A DNA stretch of 64,000 nt from Gammaproteobacteria bacterium (GTDB taxonomy: Bacteria > Pseudomonadota > Gammaproteobacteria > Ga0077536), in the NCBI GenBank assembly GCA_024235015.1, contig JACKNG010000007.1, forward strand, positions 253,249-317,248, written 5' to 3'. Positions 41,184 through 49,509 of the stretch are shown piece after piece (the first letter of the stretch is position 1; each line of letters starts with the position of its first letter). Both the position numbers and the translations under genes were made by a program. The notes beneath the pieces were generated by a model. The model did not search any database and was not told the origin of the DNA. It worked only from the letters and a program-made list of their open reading frames with translations.

Positions 41184-42392
41184 TCACGAGATGACTCCTG
41201 CCTCCTGCATGGCTGCGATCTCGGCCGCGTCGAGGCCGAGTGCTTCGAGCACGGCGCGGGTATCGGCGCCGAGCCGTGGCGGGGCGGGGAAAGCCCCGCC
41301 CGGGTCCGAACCGAAATCGATCGGCGCGGCGAGGGTGCGTTGCTCAGCGCTGTCGCCGTCCATGGTCGCCATCGTGCGGAAGGCGCCGATGGACTGGACC
41401 TGGGTGTCTTCGACCAGGTCCTCGAAGGAGTTCACCGGCGCCCACCACACGCCGTGCTCGCGGAACACCGCCGCCCACTCATCGCGGCTGCGGCGCGCGA
41501 AGATGCCGTCGAGGATCTCGATCAGCGCGGCGGCATTCTTGTTGCGCGAGCGGCTCGACTGGAAGCGCTCGTCGGCGAGCAGGTGGGTGGCCTCCAGCGC
41601 CGTCATCATCGGCTCCCAGTGGCGGCTGGCCTCGGCGCCGATCAGCCACAGCCACTTGCCGTCGGCGGCGCGGTAGGAGTTCATCAGCGGGTTCTGTGCG
41701 TAGCGGCGGTCCGGGGAGGGCGCGACGCGGTCGATGGCCAGGCGGGCCGAGAGTTCCATGCTCACGCAGAAGATGCCGGTGCGCAGTAGCGAGGTCGCGA
41801 CGAGCTGGCCGAGCCCGGTGCGTTGGCGGGCGAGCAGGGCGCCAAGCAGGCCGGCGACGAGGGTGATCGCGGTGACGTTGTCGCCCATGCCGCCCGGCAG
41901 GGTCGGCGGCACGCCGCCGGGCGGGGTTGCCCGCCAGCTCACCCCGCTGCGCGCGGTGAAGGCGGCGAGGTCGTAGCCGGGCGCGTCCTGGTCCGGGCCG
42001 TCGAGGCCGTAACCGGTCAGGCTGCCGTAGACCAGCCGCGGGTCGGCGGCGAGCAGTTGTTCGTGGTGCAGGCCGACACGCTTCAGGTAATGCGGGCGCA
42101 GGTTGGTCAGGAAGACGTCGGCCGAGGCGATGATACGCCGCGCCAGCGCGCTGCCCTCGGGCTGGTTGACGTCGACGACCACGCTGCGTTTGCCGCGGTT
42201 GTGCAGGTCGAAGGGCGGGCAACGCGTCTCCTCCGACCCGGACAGGGCCTGGTAGAGCTGGCGCATGGGGTCGCCGCGCGGGGTTTCGAGTTTGATCACC
42301 TCGGCGCCCCAGTCGGCGAGGATGCCGCCGGCCGAGGGCCCGGCCACCCACAGGCCCATCTCGACCACGCGTATGCCGTCCAACACGCCCAT
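41184..42392 (-). CDS. CaiB/BaiF family CoA-transferase (2), catalytic Asp replaced
   Basis: A 402-residue class III CoA-transferase starting MGVLDGIRVVEMG. The overall fold motifs are normal (ADWGAEVIKLE, LTGYGLDGPD). At the position of the nucleophilic aspartate it reads SLLRTG, with Arg at 204. It may be an inactive partner for a catalytic CaiB subunit or belong to a branch with other chemistry. The true start is the ATG at 42392, two bases after the crotonase stop; the much longer open frame beyond it is a shadow of the crotonase gene. It is co-directional with CaiB (1) and the crotonase. Confidence 0.88.
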   Translation of the reverse strand: MGVLDGIRVVEMGLWVAGPSAGGILADWGAEVIKLETPRGDPMRQLYQALSGSEETRCPPFDLHNRGKRSVVVDVNQPEGSALARRIIASADVFLTNLRPHYLKRVGLHHEQLLAADPRLVYGSLTGYGLDGPDQDAPGYDLAAFTARSGVSWRATPPGGVPPTLPGGMGDNVTAITLVAGLLGALLARQRTGLGQLVATSLLRTGIFCVSMELSARLAIDRVAPSPDRRYAQNPLMNSYRAADGKWLWLIGAEASRHWEPMMTALEATHLLADERFQSSRSRNKNAAALIEILDGIFARRSRDEWAAVFREHGVWWAPVNSFEDLVEDTQVQSIGAFRTMATMDGDSAEQRTLAAPIDFGSDPGGAFPAPPRLGADTRAVLEALGLDAAEIAAMQEAGVIS

Positions 42393-42394
42393 GT

Positions 42395-43222
42395 TCAGCG
42401 GCCCTTGAACACCGGTGGACGCTTTTCCATGAAGGCGCGCGGTCCTTCGCGGGCATCCGACGTCGCGGCGTTGTCCTTGGTGCACTGGGTCTCGATAGCG
42501 AAGGCCTCCTCGAGCGGGCGGCCGCTGCCGCGCACCATCGCTTCCTTCGATTTCATCAGCGCGATCGGCGCGCCGAGGCAGATGCGGCGGGCGAGGTCCT
42601 CGGCCGTGGCCAGCACCTCGCCGGGTGGCACCACCCGGTTGACGAGGCCGATTTCGCGCGCGAGCCCGGCGCTGATGGGTTCGCCGACGAGGGCGAGTTC
42701 CATGGCGAACGCCCACGGCACCTGGCGCGTCAGGCGCGCCAGCGAGCCGCCGCCGGCAATGAGGCCGCGGCGCACCTCGGTCAGGGCGATGGTCGCCTCG
42801 CTCGACATCACGCGCAGGTCGGTGCTGAGGATGAACTCGGCGCCACCGGCCAGCGCATGGCCGTTGATGGCGGCGACGATGGGCTTGTAGAAAGTCGCGT
42901 TGCGCAGGATGGCGCGGCCGAGTTGCTTGCGATCGGCGGCGAAACGCCGTTCCCACTCGTTCTGCGGCTCGCGCGTGCGCATCATGAGCGGGATCAGCGT
43001 GCCGAGATCGCCGCCCGAGGAGAAGGCCTTGTCGCCCGCGCCTGTCAGCAGCACCACGCGCACCTCGGGGTCGCCTTCCAGCGCGGTCCAAGCGTCGCAC
43101 AGGCGCACCATCATCTCGGGCGAGAAGGCGTTGCGCTTGTGCGGCCGGTTCAGGGTGAGACGGGCGATGCCGTCGCGCTTCTCGATGAGCAGGTGAGGCG
43201 GGGAGTCGTGGTCGTCGGTCAT
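42395..43222 (-). CDS. Enoyl-CoA hydratase/isomerase family protein
   Basis: A 275-residue crotonase. Oxyanion-hole segments are FSSGGDLG near residue 67 and GHALAGGAE near 122. EVRRGLIAGGGSLARL holds the first catalytic glutamate, but the second typical position is not acidic. It heads a three-gene - strand run with two CaiB proteins, stop and start almost touching. A divergent set of CoA-pathway genes begins 293 bases away, so both arms probably serve one pathway. Hydratase or isomerase cannot be decided. Confidence 0.9.
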   Translation of the reverse strand: MTDDHDSPPHLLIEKRDGIARLTLNRPHKRNAFSPEMMVRLCDAWTALEGDPEVRVVLLTGAGDKAFSSGGDLGTLIPLMMRTREPQNEWERRFAADRKQLGRAILRNATFYKPIVAAINGHALAGGAEFILSTDLRVMSSEATIALTEVRRGLIAGGGSLARLTRQVPWAFAMELALVGEPISAGLAREIGLVNRVVPPGEVLATAEDLARRICLGAPIALMKSKEAMVRGSGRPLEEAFAIETQCTKDNAATSDAREGPRAFMEKRPPVFKGR

Positions 43223-43515
43223 CGGCCTTCAAGGTCCTCGATCGCTGGCGCCGCGACGCGGGCAGCAAGTCATCCCCTGATTCGCGGCATCTCGACGCCG
43301 GCGCGGCGAACGCAGGTGAGGAATGCAGGCGGCATGGCACGCCGTACTCTAACCGATACATCGACGTGTGTAAGCACGGTGGGCGCGGACGATGCGCGGC
43401 GTGCCGCTCTGACCTGTCGCAGCGGGACAGCCGCCGCTCGCTCGCGTATCGTGCGGCGCGTTCGCGAATGGCGCCGTTCCCGAGGCGCCAGACAACGAGG
43501 GAGGGCAGGGCGGCG

Positions 43516-44982
43516 ATGGATTCGGAACGAACACCCGTGCTGGTTGGCATCGGCACGGCCATGCAGCGCGAGGACGACTGGACGCGGGCGCGCGAACCGC
43601 TGGCGCTGATGCTGGACGCGGTGTACGCGGCGGTGCGGGACAGCGGCGCGCACGACATCCTCGCCGGGGCCGGCTATATCGCCGTGCCACAGGGGCGCTG
43701 GCGTTACCGCAACCCGGCCGGCGCCATCGCCCGCGCGGTCGGCGCCACCGCCGCGACCCGTGTGCTGGCCAGCGTCGGCGTGCTCCAGCAAAGCCTGATC
43801 GGCGATGCCTGCGCGCGTATCGCGCGCGGCGAGACGCACACGGCGCTGGTGGTGGGCGGCGACTGTGGCTATCGGCTGCTGCGTGCGCGCATCGCCGGTG
43901 CCTGGACCGTCGACAGCGAGCAGGACGACGCGCCCGACCTGCATCTCGCGCCGAAGGAGGACCTCTTCCACCCGGTCGAGACGGCGCTTGGGTTGACCAT
44001 GCCGATTGGCCTGTACGCCATCATCGAGAGTGCCTGGCGCCACGGCCGTGGCCTGTCGCCGGACCAGCACCGCGCGCGCCTCGGCGAGATGTATGCCGGC
44101 TTCAGCGCCATCGCCGCGGACAACCCCCATGCCTGGCAGCGCGAGCCACGCACGGCAGCGGCGATCCGCGAGGCCAGTGTGGGCAATCCCATGCAGGCCT
44201 TTCCCTACACCCGCGCGCTGTGTTCGACGTTCAACGTCGACCAGGCCGGCGCGCTGGTGTTCTGCTCGGCGGCGCGTGCGCGTGCGCTCGGGATCGCGCC
44301 GTCGCGTTGGGCCTACCCGGTGGCCAGCACGGAATCGAATCACCAGGTCCCGGTCTCGGCGCGTGCCGAACTCGTGCGTTGTCCGGGCGCCGCCATTGCC
44401 GGGCGCGCGGCGCTCGCGGCCGCCGCTCTCGCGGTCGACGACGTCGCGCTGCTCGATCTCTACAGTTGCTTTCCAGCCGCGGTGGAAATCTATGCCGAGG
44501 AACTCGGCATTCCCCTCGAACGCAGTCTCACCGTCACCGGCAGCATGGCCTACGCCGGCGGGCCGTGGAACAACTACGTCCTGCAGGCGACCAGTCGTGC
44601 GGTCGAGTTGATGCGCGCCGGTCACGGCGCCAACGCCCTGATATCGAGCGTCTCCGGCATGCTGACCAAGCAGGCTTTCGGCCTGTACGCGACCGCGCCG
44701 CCGCCGCACGGCTTCGTCAACGCCGACGTGAGCGCGGACACGGCGCGCGCCCAGCGCACGGTCGAGGTCGTGGCCGACTACCACGGCGCCGGACGCCTGG
44801 CCGGCTACACCGTGATCCACGAACGTGACCGCGCGCCGACCATCCTCGCCCTGGTCGATACCGACGACGGTCGCCGCGCGCTGGCCGGTGGCGACGACCC
44901 GATGCTAATCGCGCGACTGGAGCGCGAGGAATGGGTCGGGCGACCGGTGCGAGTGGCCGATCGCCTGCTGTGCCCGGCCTGA
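43516..44982 (+). CDS. Thiolase-like protein type 1 (no catalytic cysteine)
   Basis: A 488-residue protein with a thiolase N-terminal half, MDSERTPVLVGIGTAMQRED, and a distinct C-terminal domain of about 80 residues (VEVVADYHGAGRLAGYTVI). The position of the acyl cysteine reads SVGVLQQSLIGDACARI without a nucleophile, as in TLP1-type proteins of mycobacteria and other bacteria, whose function is still unclear. A GGGAGGG ribosome site precedes the ATG at 43516. It opens the + strand arm of the CoA-pathway cluster, 85 bases before a dioxygenase gene. A classical degradative thiolase role is unlikely. Confidence 0.85.
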   Translation: MDSERTPVLVGIGTAMQREDDWTRAREPLALMLDAVYAAVRDSGAHDILAGAGYIAVPQGRWRYRNPAGAIARAVGATAATRVLASVGVLQQSLIGDACARIARGETHTALVVGGDCGYRLLRARIAGAWTVDSEQDDAPDLHLAPKEDLFHPVETALGLTMPIGLYAIIESAWRHGRGLSPDQHRARLGEMYAGFSAIAADNPHAWQREPRTAAAIREASVGNPMQAFPYTRALCSTFNVDQAGALVFCSAARARALGIAPSRWAYPVASTESNHQVPVSARAELVRCPGAAIAGRAALAAAALAVDDVALLDLYSCFPAAVEIYAEELGIPLERSLTVTGSMAYAGGPWNNYVLQATSRAVELMRAGHGANALISSVSGMLTKQAFGLYATAPPPHGFVNADVSADTARAQRTVEVVADYHGAGRLAGYTVIHERDRAPTILALVDTDDGRRALAGGDDPMLIARLEREEWVGRPVRVADRLLCPA

Positions 44983-45018
44983 GGCACGGCGCGCGCATGA
45001 CGGCCCTGGCTGAATCCC

Positions 45019-45024
45019 TATACT
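45019..45024 (+). promoter_or_regulatory. Possible -10 box for the dioxygenase-DUF35 run
   Basis: CTATACTGTCGCCC, with TATACT at 45019-45024, sits 44 bases before the PhyH-type gene, matching the -10 style of other genes in the window. A poor -35 (CATGAC) lies 17 bases upstream. Confidence 0.4.
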
Positions 45025-45067
45025 GTCGCCCACCAGTCATCGACCCGCACGGGAACCAGGGGGAGTC

Positions 45068-45904
45068 ATGGCCCGCACACTCGACAGCGCTGGATTGGAG
45101 CAGTACCGCGCGGCCGGTTACTACCACCCGCTCGACATTCTCAGCGCCGCCGAAGCGGCGGCCTGCCGCGACAAGCTGGAGGCGATAGAGCGCGCCCAGG
45201 GCCATCCGATCACGGGGCCCCAACGCAGCAAGTCGCACCTGCTCTATCCCTGGGTCGACGAGCTCGTGCGGCACCCGGCCATCCTCGACGCCGTGGAAGC
45301 CATCATCGGGCCGGACATCCTGTGCTGGAACTCGGTGTGGTGGATCAAGGAGCCGATGAGCGACGCCTACGTCGCGTGGCACCAGGACGAACGCTACGTC
45401 GGCCTGGATACCCGCGACTTCGTCACCGCGTGGCTGGCCTTGTCGCCGGCGACACTCGCCAGTGGCTGCATGCGCATCCTGCCGGGCAGTCACCGCGAAC
45501 CGTCACTGCCCCACGTGGACCTGTTCAGCGAGGACAACATGCTGTCCCGCGGCCAGGAGATCGCCGTTACGGTGGACGAATCGCGCGCGGTGGCGATGGA
45601 ACTCGCGCCGGGGCAGATCTCGCTCCACAACGTCGGCCTCGCGCACGCCTCGGCACCCAACCGTTCGGCCGATCGGCGCATCGGTCTGTCGCTGCATTAC
45701 ATCCCGACGTCGTGCCGCCAGCTCCGCATCGACGACGACACCGCGACGCTGGTGCGCGGCGCGGACTGCTACCATCATTTCAAGCTCCTGCCGCGCCCCG
45801 TCCGCGACGGCGATGCCGAAGCCGTGCGCCTGCACACCGCGGCAACCGATGCCTTCCGCGCCGTGGTGTTCAAGGACGCGGCGCGCGTGCGGCGACGTTT
45901 CTGA
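45068..45904 (+). CDS. Phytanoyl-CoA dioxygenase family protein (PhyH)
   Basis: A 278-residue Fe(II)/2-oxoglutarate dioxygenase. The iron triad is H105-x-D107 in AWHQDERY with the distal H193 in LAHASAPNRS, followed by the 2-oxoglutarate arginine in RRIGLS. It hydroxylates an aliphatic carbon, often next to a CoA ester or on a free acid or other small molecule. A GGGGGAGTC ribosome site precedes the ATG. It is followed by a crotonase, an acyl-CoA dehydrogenase, a thiolase-like protein and its DUF35 partner, so alpha- or beta-hydroxylation of a CoA ester for chain cleavage is a reasonable idea. Confidence 0.9.
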   Translation: MARTLDSAGLEQYRAAGYYHPLDILSAAEAAACRDKLEAIERAQGHPITGPQRSKSHLLYPWVDELVRHPAILDAVEAIIGPDILCWNSVWWIKEPMSDAYVAWHQDERYVGLDTRDFVTAWLALSPATLASGCMRILPGSHREPSLPHVDLFSEDNMLSRGQEIAVTVDESRAVAMELAPGQISLHNVGLAHASAPNRSADRRIGLSLHYIPTSCRQLRIDDDTATLVRGADCYHHFKLLPRPVRDGDAEAVRLHTAATDAFRAVVFKDAARVRRRF

Positions 45905-45955
45905 TCCGGTCACCGCGGCCTGCTCCGACCGGAGCCATGTGGAGGTGGCCGCCCT

Positions 45956-46729
45956 ATGGAGAGTGCCATGGATGAAGTCCTGGTCGAGATCGAAGACGGT
46001 CTCGTCGTCATCACCATCAATCGGCCGCAGGCGAAGAACGCGGTCAACCGCGCCGTCTCGCTGGGCGTATGCGCGGCGGTCGACCTGCTCGACGCGCGCG
46101 ACGATCTGCGCGTCGGCATCCTGACCGGCGCCGGCGGCACCTTCTGCGCCGGCATGGATTTGAAGGCCTTCCTGCGGGGCGAGCAGGTGCGTGTCGAGGG
46201 GCGCGGCCTGCTCGGCATCGTCATGACGCCGCCGCGCAAACCGCTGATCGCGGCCGTCGAGGGCTACGCGCTGGCCGGCGGTTGCGAAGCGATGCTGGCC
46301 TGCGATCTCGCGGTTGCCGCGCGTAACGCCAGGTTCGGCCTGCCCGAAGTCAAGCGTGGCCTCGCTGCCGGCGCCGGCGGCCTGCTGCGGCTGCCGCGGC
46401 TGATCCCGCCGCGAATCGCCATGGAGCTCGCGCTCACCGGCGACATGCTCGATGCCGAACGGGCCGCCGCGTTGGGCCTGGTCAACATCGTCACCGAACC
46501 CGGCGAGGCGCTGGCCGAAGCGCGCCGCCTCGCCGCGCGCATCATCGCCAATGCACCGCTCTCGGTCGCCGCGAGCAAGCGCGTCATCGTCGAGCAGCAG
46601 GACTGGCCGCTGGCAGAGATGTTCGCGCGCCAGCAGGACATCACCGGGCCGGTGATCGCCTCCGCGGACGCCCGCGAGGGCGCGGCGGCCTTCGCCGAGA
46701 AGCGCGCGCCGAACTGGCAGGGGCAGTGA
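45956..46729 (+). CDS. Enoyl-CoA hydratase/isomerase family protein
   Basis: A 257-residue crotonase. Motifs are FCAGMDLKAF and GYALAGGCEAML for the oxyanion hole, and GLPEVKRGLAAGAGGL for the catalytic glutamate region. The C-terminus ends in FAEKRAPNWQGQ, a usual family ending. GGAGGTGG lies just upstream of the first ATG; a second ATG 12 bases on is an alternative start. It is four bases upstream of the acyl-CoA dehydrogenase, so the two are coupled. It probably hydrates the enoyl-CoA made by that enzyme. Confidence 0.92.
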   Translation: MESAMDEVLVEIEDGLVVITINRPQAKNAVNRAVSLGVCAAVDLLDARDDLRVGILTGAGGTFCAGMDLKAFLRGEQVRVEGRGLLGIVMTPPRKPLIAAVEGYALAGGCEAMLACDLAVAARNARFGLPEVKRGLAAGAGGLLRLPRLIPPRIAMELALTGDMLDAERAAALGLVNIVTEPGEALAEARRLAARIIANAPLSVAASKRVIVEQQDWPLAEMFARQQDITGPVIASADAREGAAAFAEKRAPNWQGQ

Positions 46730-46733
46730 GCCG

Positions 46734-47903
46734 ATGATCCCGCGCACCCTGTTCAGTGCCGAGCACGAGCTGTTCCGCGCCACCGTGCAGCGCTTCATCG
46801 CCGAGCACGTCACGCCCCACCACACCGAGTGGGAGGCCGCCGGCGAGGTGCCGCGCGATCTGTGGTTACGCGCCGGGCAGCTGGGGCTGCTGTGCTGCAA
46901 CGTTCCGGAGGCCTGTGGCGGCATGGGCGGTGATTTCCTGCACAGCGCGATCCTGGTCGAGGAATTCGCCGCCGCCGGCGCCACCGGCCCGACGTTCTAC
47001 CTGCAGTCGGACATCATTGCGCCGTACCTGGTGGATTTCGGCAGCGCCGAGCAGCAGCAGCGCTGGTTACCGGCCATGGCGCGCGGCGAAGTGGTGGCCG
47101 CGCTCGGCATGACCGAACCCTCCGGTGGCAGCGACCTCCAGGGCATGCGCACTCAGGCTGTGCGCGACGGCGACGAGTTCGTGATCAATGGCCAGAAGGT
47201 CTTCATCACCAACGGCCACAGCGCGGATCTCCTGTTGCTCGCCTGCAAGACAGATCCGCGGGCGCGCGCCCGCGGCATCAGTCTCATCCTGGTCGAGACC
47301 GATCGCGCGGGCTTCAGCCGTGGGCGTCGCCTCGACAAGATCGGCTGCAAGGCACAGGACACCGCCGAACTCTTCTTCAGCGACCTGCGCGTGCCGGTGG
47401 GCAATCTGCTCGGCGAAGCCGGTTCGGGTTTCGCCATGCTCATGACCCAGCTCGCGCAGGAGCGCCTGATCCAGGCCATCCGCGCGGTCGCCGCGGCCGA
47501 AGCCGCGATCCGCTGGACGATCGACTACGTGAAGGACCGCGCGATGTTCGGCCAGACCCTGGCGGAGTTCCAGAACACCCGTTTCGAACTGGCCGCGATG
47601 CATGCCGAGACGCTCGCGCAGCGGGTCTTCGTCGATCGTTGCGTCGAACTGCACCTCCGCGGTCACCTCGATGCGGACGACGCCGCGGCGGCCAAGCTCG
47701 TCACCACCGAGCTGCAGGGCCGGGTGATGGATCGCTGCCTGCAGCTGTTCGGCGGCTGGGGTTACATGAGCGAGTTTCCCATCGCGCGGGCTTTCGTCGA
47801 CGCGCGCATGACCCGCATCGGTGGCGGTTCCGTGGAAACCATGAAGCAGATTATCGGCAACGCGCTGCTGCCACGCGCGAAAGCGCGCAAGGCGGCGCCA
47901 TGA
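46734..47903 (+). CDS. Acyl-CoA dehydrogenase
   Basis: A 389-residue flavoprotein. Signatures are ALGMTEPSGGSDLQ near residue 122, the FAD contact region FITNGHSADLLLLACKT, and the C-terminal LFGGWGYMSEFPIAR, followed by GGGSVETMKQII. The last motif lacks the YEGT glutamate, so the catalytic base would lie on another helix, as in long-chain or branched-chain types. It makes the alpha-beta double bond of an acyl-CoA and passes electrons to ETF. Its stop overlaps the next gene's ATG (ATGA), tying it to the thiolase-like/DUF35 pair. Confidence 0.93.
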   Translation: MIPRTLFSAEHELFRATVQRFIAEHVTPHHTEWEAAGEVPRDLWLRAGQLGLLCCNVPEACGGMGGDFLHSAILVEEFAAAGATGPTFYLQSDIIAPYLVDFGSAEQQQRWLPAMARGEVVAALGMTEPSGGSDLQGMRTQAVRDGDEFVINGQKVFITNGHSADLLLLACKTDPRARARGISLILVETDRAGFSRGRRLDKIGCKAQDTAELFFSDLRVPVGNLLGEAGSGFAMLMTQLAQERLIQAIRAVAAAEAAIRWTIDYVKDRAMFGQTLAEFQNTRFELAAMHAETLAQRVFVDRCVELHLRGHLDADDAAAAKLVTTELQGRVMDRCLQLFGGWGYMSEFPIARAFVDARMTRIGGGSVETMKQIIGNALLPRAKARKAAP

Positions 47904-49054
47904 GCCTCGCCGAGCGCGCGTGTGTGAGCGGCGTCGGCGAGACCGCCTACGTCCGCGGCTCGCCGAAGAGCGCCTTCGAGCTGCAGATCGAAGCCGCCCT
48001 CGCCGCCATCGCCGACGCCGGCCTGCGTCCGCGCGACATCGACGGCGTCATCCCGATCGGCATCGTGAGCGGCATCGCCGAGGATTTCATCGACAATTTC
48101 GCCATCCCCGACCTGCATTTCTCGGCCGTTATTCCGCACGGCGGCGCAAGCCCGGTGATGGCGCTGCAGGCCGCGGCCAGTGTGGTCGCGAGCGGCATCT
48201 GCCGCCACGTCCTGATCGCCTTCGGCCGTAATGTCAGCGCGGCCGCCAACAAGGCCGGCGCGCGCATCCATGCCATGCCGCAGTTCCATTACGTGACGGA
48301 ATTCGAGCACCCGCTCGGCAACAGCGCGCCGGCGCAGATCTACGCACCCATGGCGCGCCGGCATATGGAGCTGTACGGCACGCGCGTCGAGCACTTCGGG
48401 GCGGTTGCCGTGGCCTGCCGCGAGCACGCCATGCTCAACGAACGCGCGATTATGAAGAAGCCCATCACGCTGGAGGATCATCGCAACTCGCGCCTGATCG
48501 CCGATCCCTTCCGCCTGCTCGATTGCAGCCTGGAGAGTGACGGCGGGGCCGCGGTAGTGGTGAGCGCGGCCGCGGCCGGGCACGATGCGCCGCGGCCACG
48601 CGTGCTGATTTCGGGTGTCGCCACCGGTCACCCGGATTCGCCGGCTTCCATCACCCAACGGCCGGACATGACCAGCCTCGGCCTCGCCAAGGCGGCGCCG
48701 CGAGCCTTCCGCATGGCCGGGGTTACGCCGGCCGACATCGAGGTCGCCGAGATCTACGACTGCTTCACCTATGCCGTCATCCGCCAGCTCGAGGACATGG
48801 GCTTCTGCGCCAAGGGCGAGGGCGGCCCGTTCGTCGCCGACGGGCGCCTGCGCCTCGGCGGCGCACTGCCGACCAATACCCACGGCGGCCTGCTTTCGCA
48901 AGCCCACGTGTGGGGGCTCAACCACGTCGTCGAACTGGTGCGCCAGTTGCGCGGCGAGGCCGGCCGCGCGCAGGTTGCCGGCGCGCGCCTGGGGCTGGTC
49001 ACGGGCTATGGTGACCTCGGTGACGGCGCCATCGCCATCATGCGCAGAGGTTGA
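47900..49054 (+). CDS. Thiolase-like protein (Ltp/SCP-x type), second
   Basis: A 384-residue thiolase-fold protein. The nucleophile position reads IPHGGASPVMALQAA with no cysteine. It retains EIYDCFTYAV and the TNTHGGLLSQAHVWG segment of the Ltp group. It starts within the acyl-CoA dehydrogenase stop and is followed four bases later by a DUF35 gene. The arrangement matches the thiolase-like/DUF35 pair at 3893-5469 and the Ltp2-ChsH2 aldolase of steroid degraders. A retro-aldol cleavage of a beta-hydroxyacyl-CoA is the best guess; the order dehydrogenase, hydratase, aldolase then makes a full chain-cleavage set. Confidence 0.88.
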   Translation: MSLAERACVSGVGETAYVRGSPKSAFELQIEAALAAIADAGLRPRDIDGVIPIGIVSGIAEDFIDNFAIPDLHFSAVIPHGGASPVMALQAAASVVASGICRHVLIAFGRNVSAAANKAGARIHAMPQFHYVTEFEHPLGNSAPAQIYAPMARRHMELYGTRVEHFGAVAVACREHAMLNERAIMKKPITLEDHRNSRLIADPFRLLDCSLESDGGAAVVVSAAAAGHDAPRPRVLISGVATGHPDSPASITQRPDMTSLGLAKAAPRAFRMAGVTPADIEVAEIYDCFTYAVIRQLEDMGFCAKGEGGPFVADGRLRLGGALPTNTHGGLLSQAHVWGLNHVVELVRQLRGEAGRAQVAGARLGLVTGYGDLGDGAIAIMRRG

Positions 49055-49058
49055 GACG

Positions 49059-49472
49059 ATGACCGACACACCGGCACGGCCCGAGCCCCCGCCGAGCGCG
49101 TTGTCCGCAGCGTACTGGGAGGGTCTGCGGCGCGGCGAACTGCTGCTGCAGGTCTGCGCGAACTGCGGCGTGCCGCGGCACTACCCGCGGCTGCTCTGTT
49201 GCGAGTGCTACCACGACGGCGTGCATTGGTGTGCTGCCAGCGGTCGCGGCCGGGTGCACAGTTGGACCGTGGCCCATTACGCCTACCATCCGGCCTTCGC
49301 CGCCGAGCTGCCCTACACCCTGGTCACGGTCGACCTCGAAGAAGGCCCGCGGGCGCTGGGTCGCTGGTATGGCGGGGCGCTCGCGATCGGCTTGCCGGTG
49401 CGCGTGCGTATCGTGCAACGCGAAGCCGGGCCGGAACTGTGTTTCGAGGTGGCTGACGCGGCGGCGAGCTGA
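49059..49472 (+). CDS. DUF35 zinc-ribbon/OB-fold protein, second
   Basis: A 137-residue partner protein. Cysteines in CANCG and LLCCEC form the zinc ribbon and the OB domain holds FAAELPYTLVTVDLEEGP. It is translated right after the thiolase-like gene. It is expected to complete the active site or CoA binding of that protein. Its sequence differs clearly from the other DUF35 protein at 5029-5469, so each pair probably has its own substrate. The run of + strand genes ends here, convergent with the MFS gene 37 bases on. Confidence 0.9.
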   Translation: MTDTPARPEPPPSALSAAYWEGLRRGELLLQVCANCGVPRHYPRLLCCECYHDGVHWCAASGRGRVHSWTVAHYAYHPAFAAELPYTLVTVDLEEGPRALGRWYGGALAIGLPVRVRIVQREAGPELCFEVADAAAS

Positions 49473-49509
49473 GCTGCTGCCACCCGCGCGGCCGGCGCGC
49501 AGTGTCGCG

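Noticed and set aside
41184..43658. An 824-residue fused crotonase-shadow/CaiB protein
   Set aside because: The upstream 420 residues are an off-frame reading of the crotonase gene. The CaiB N-terminus begins at the ATG at 42392.
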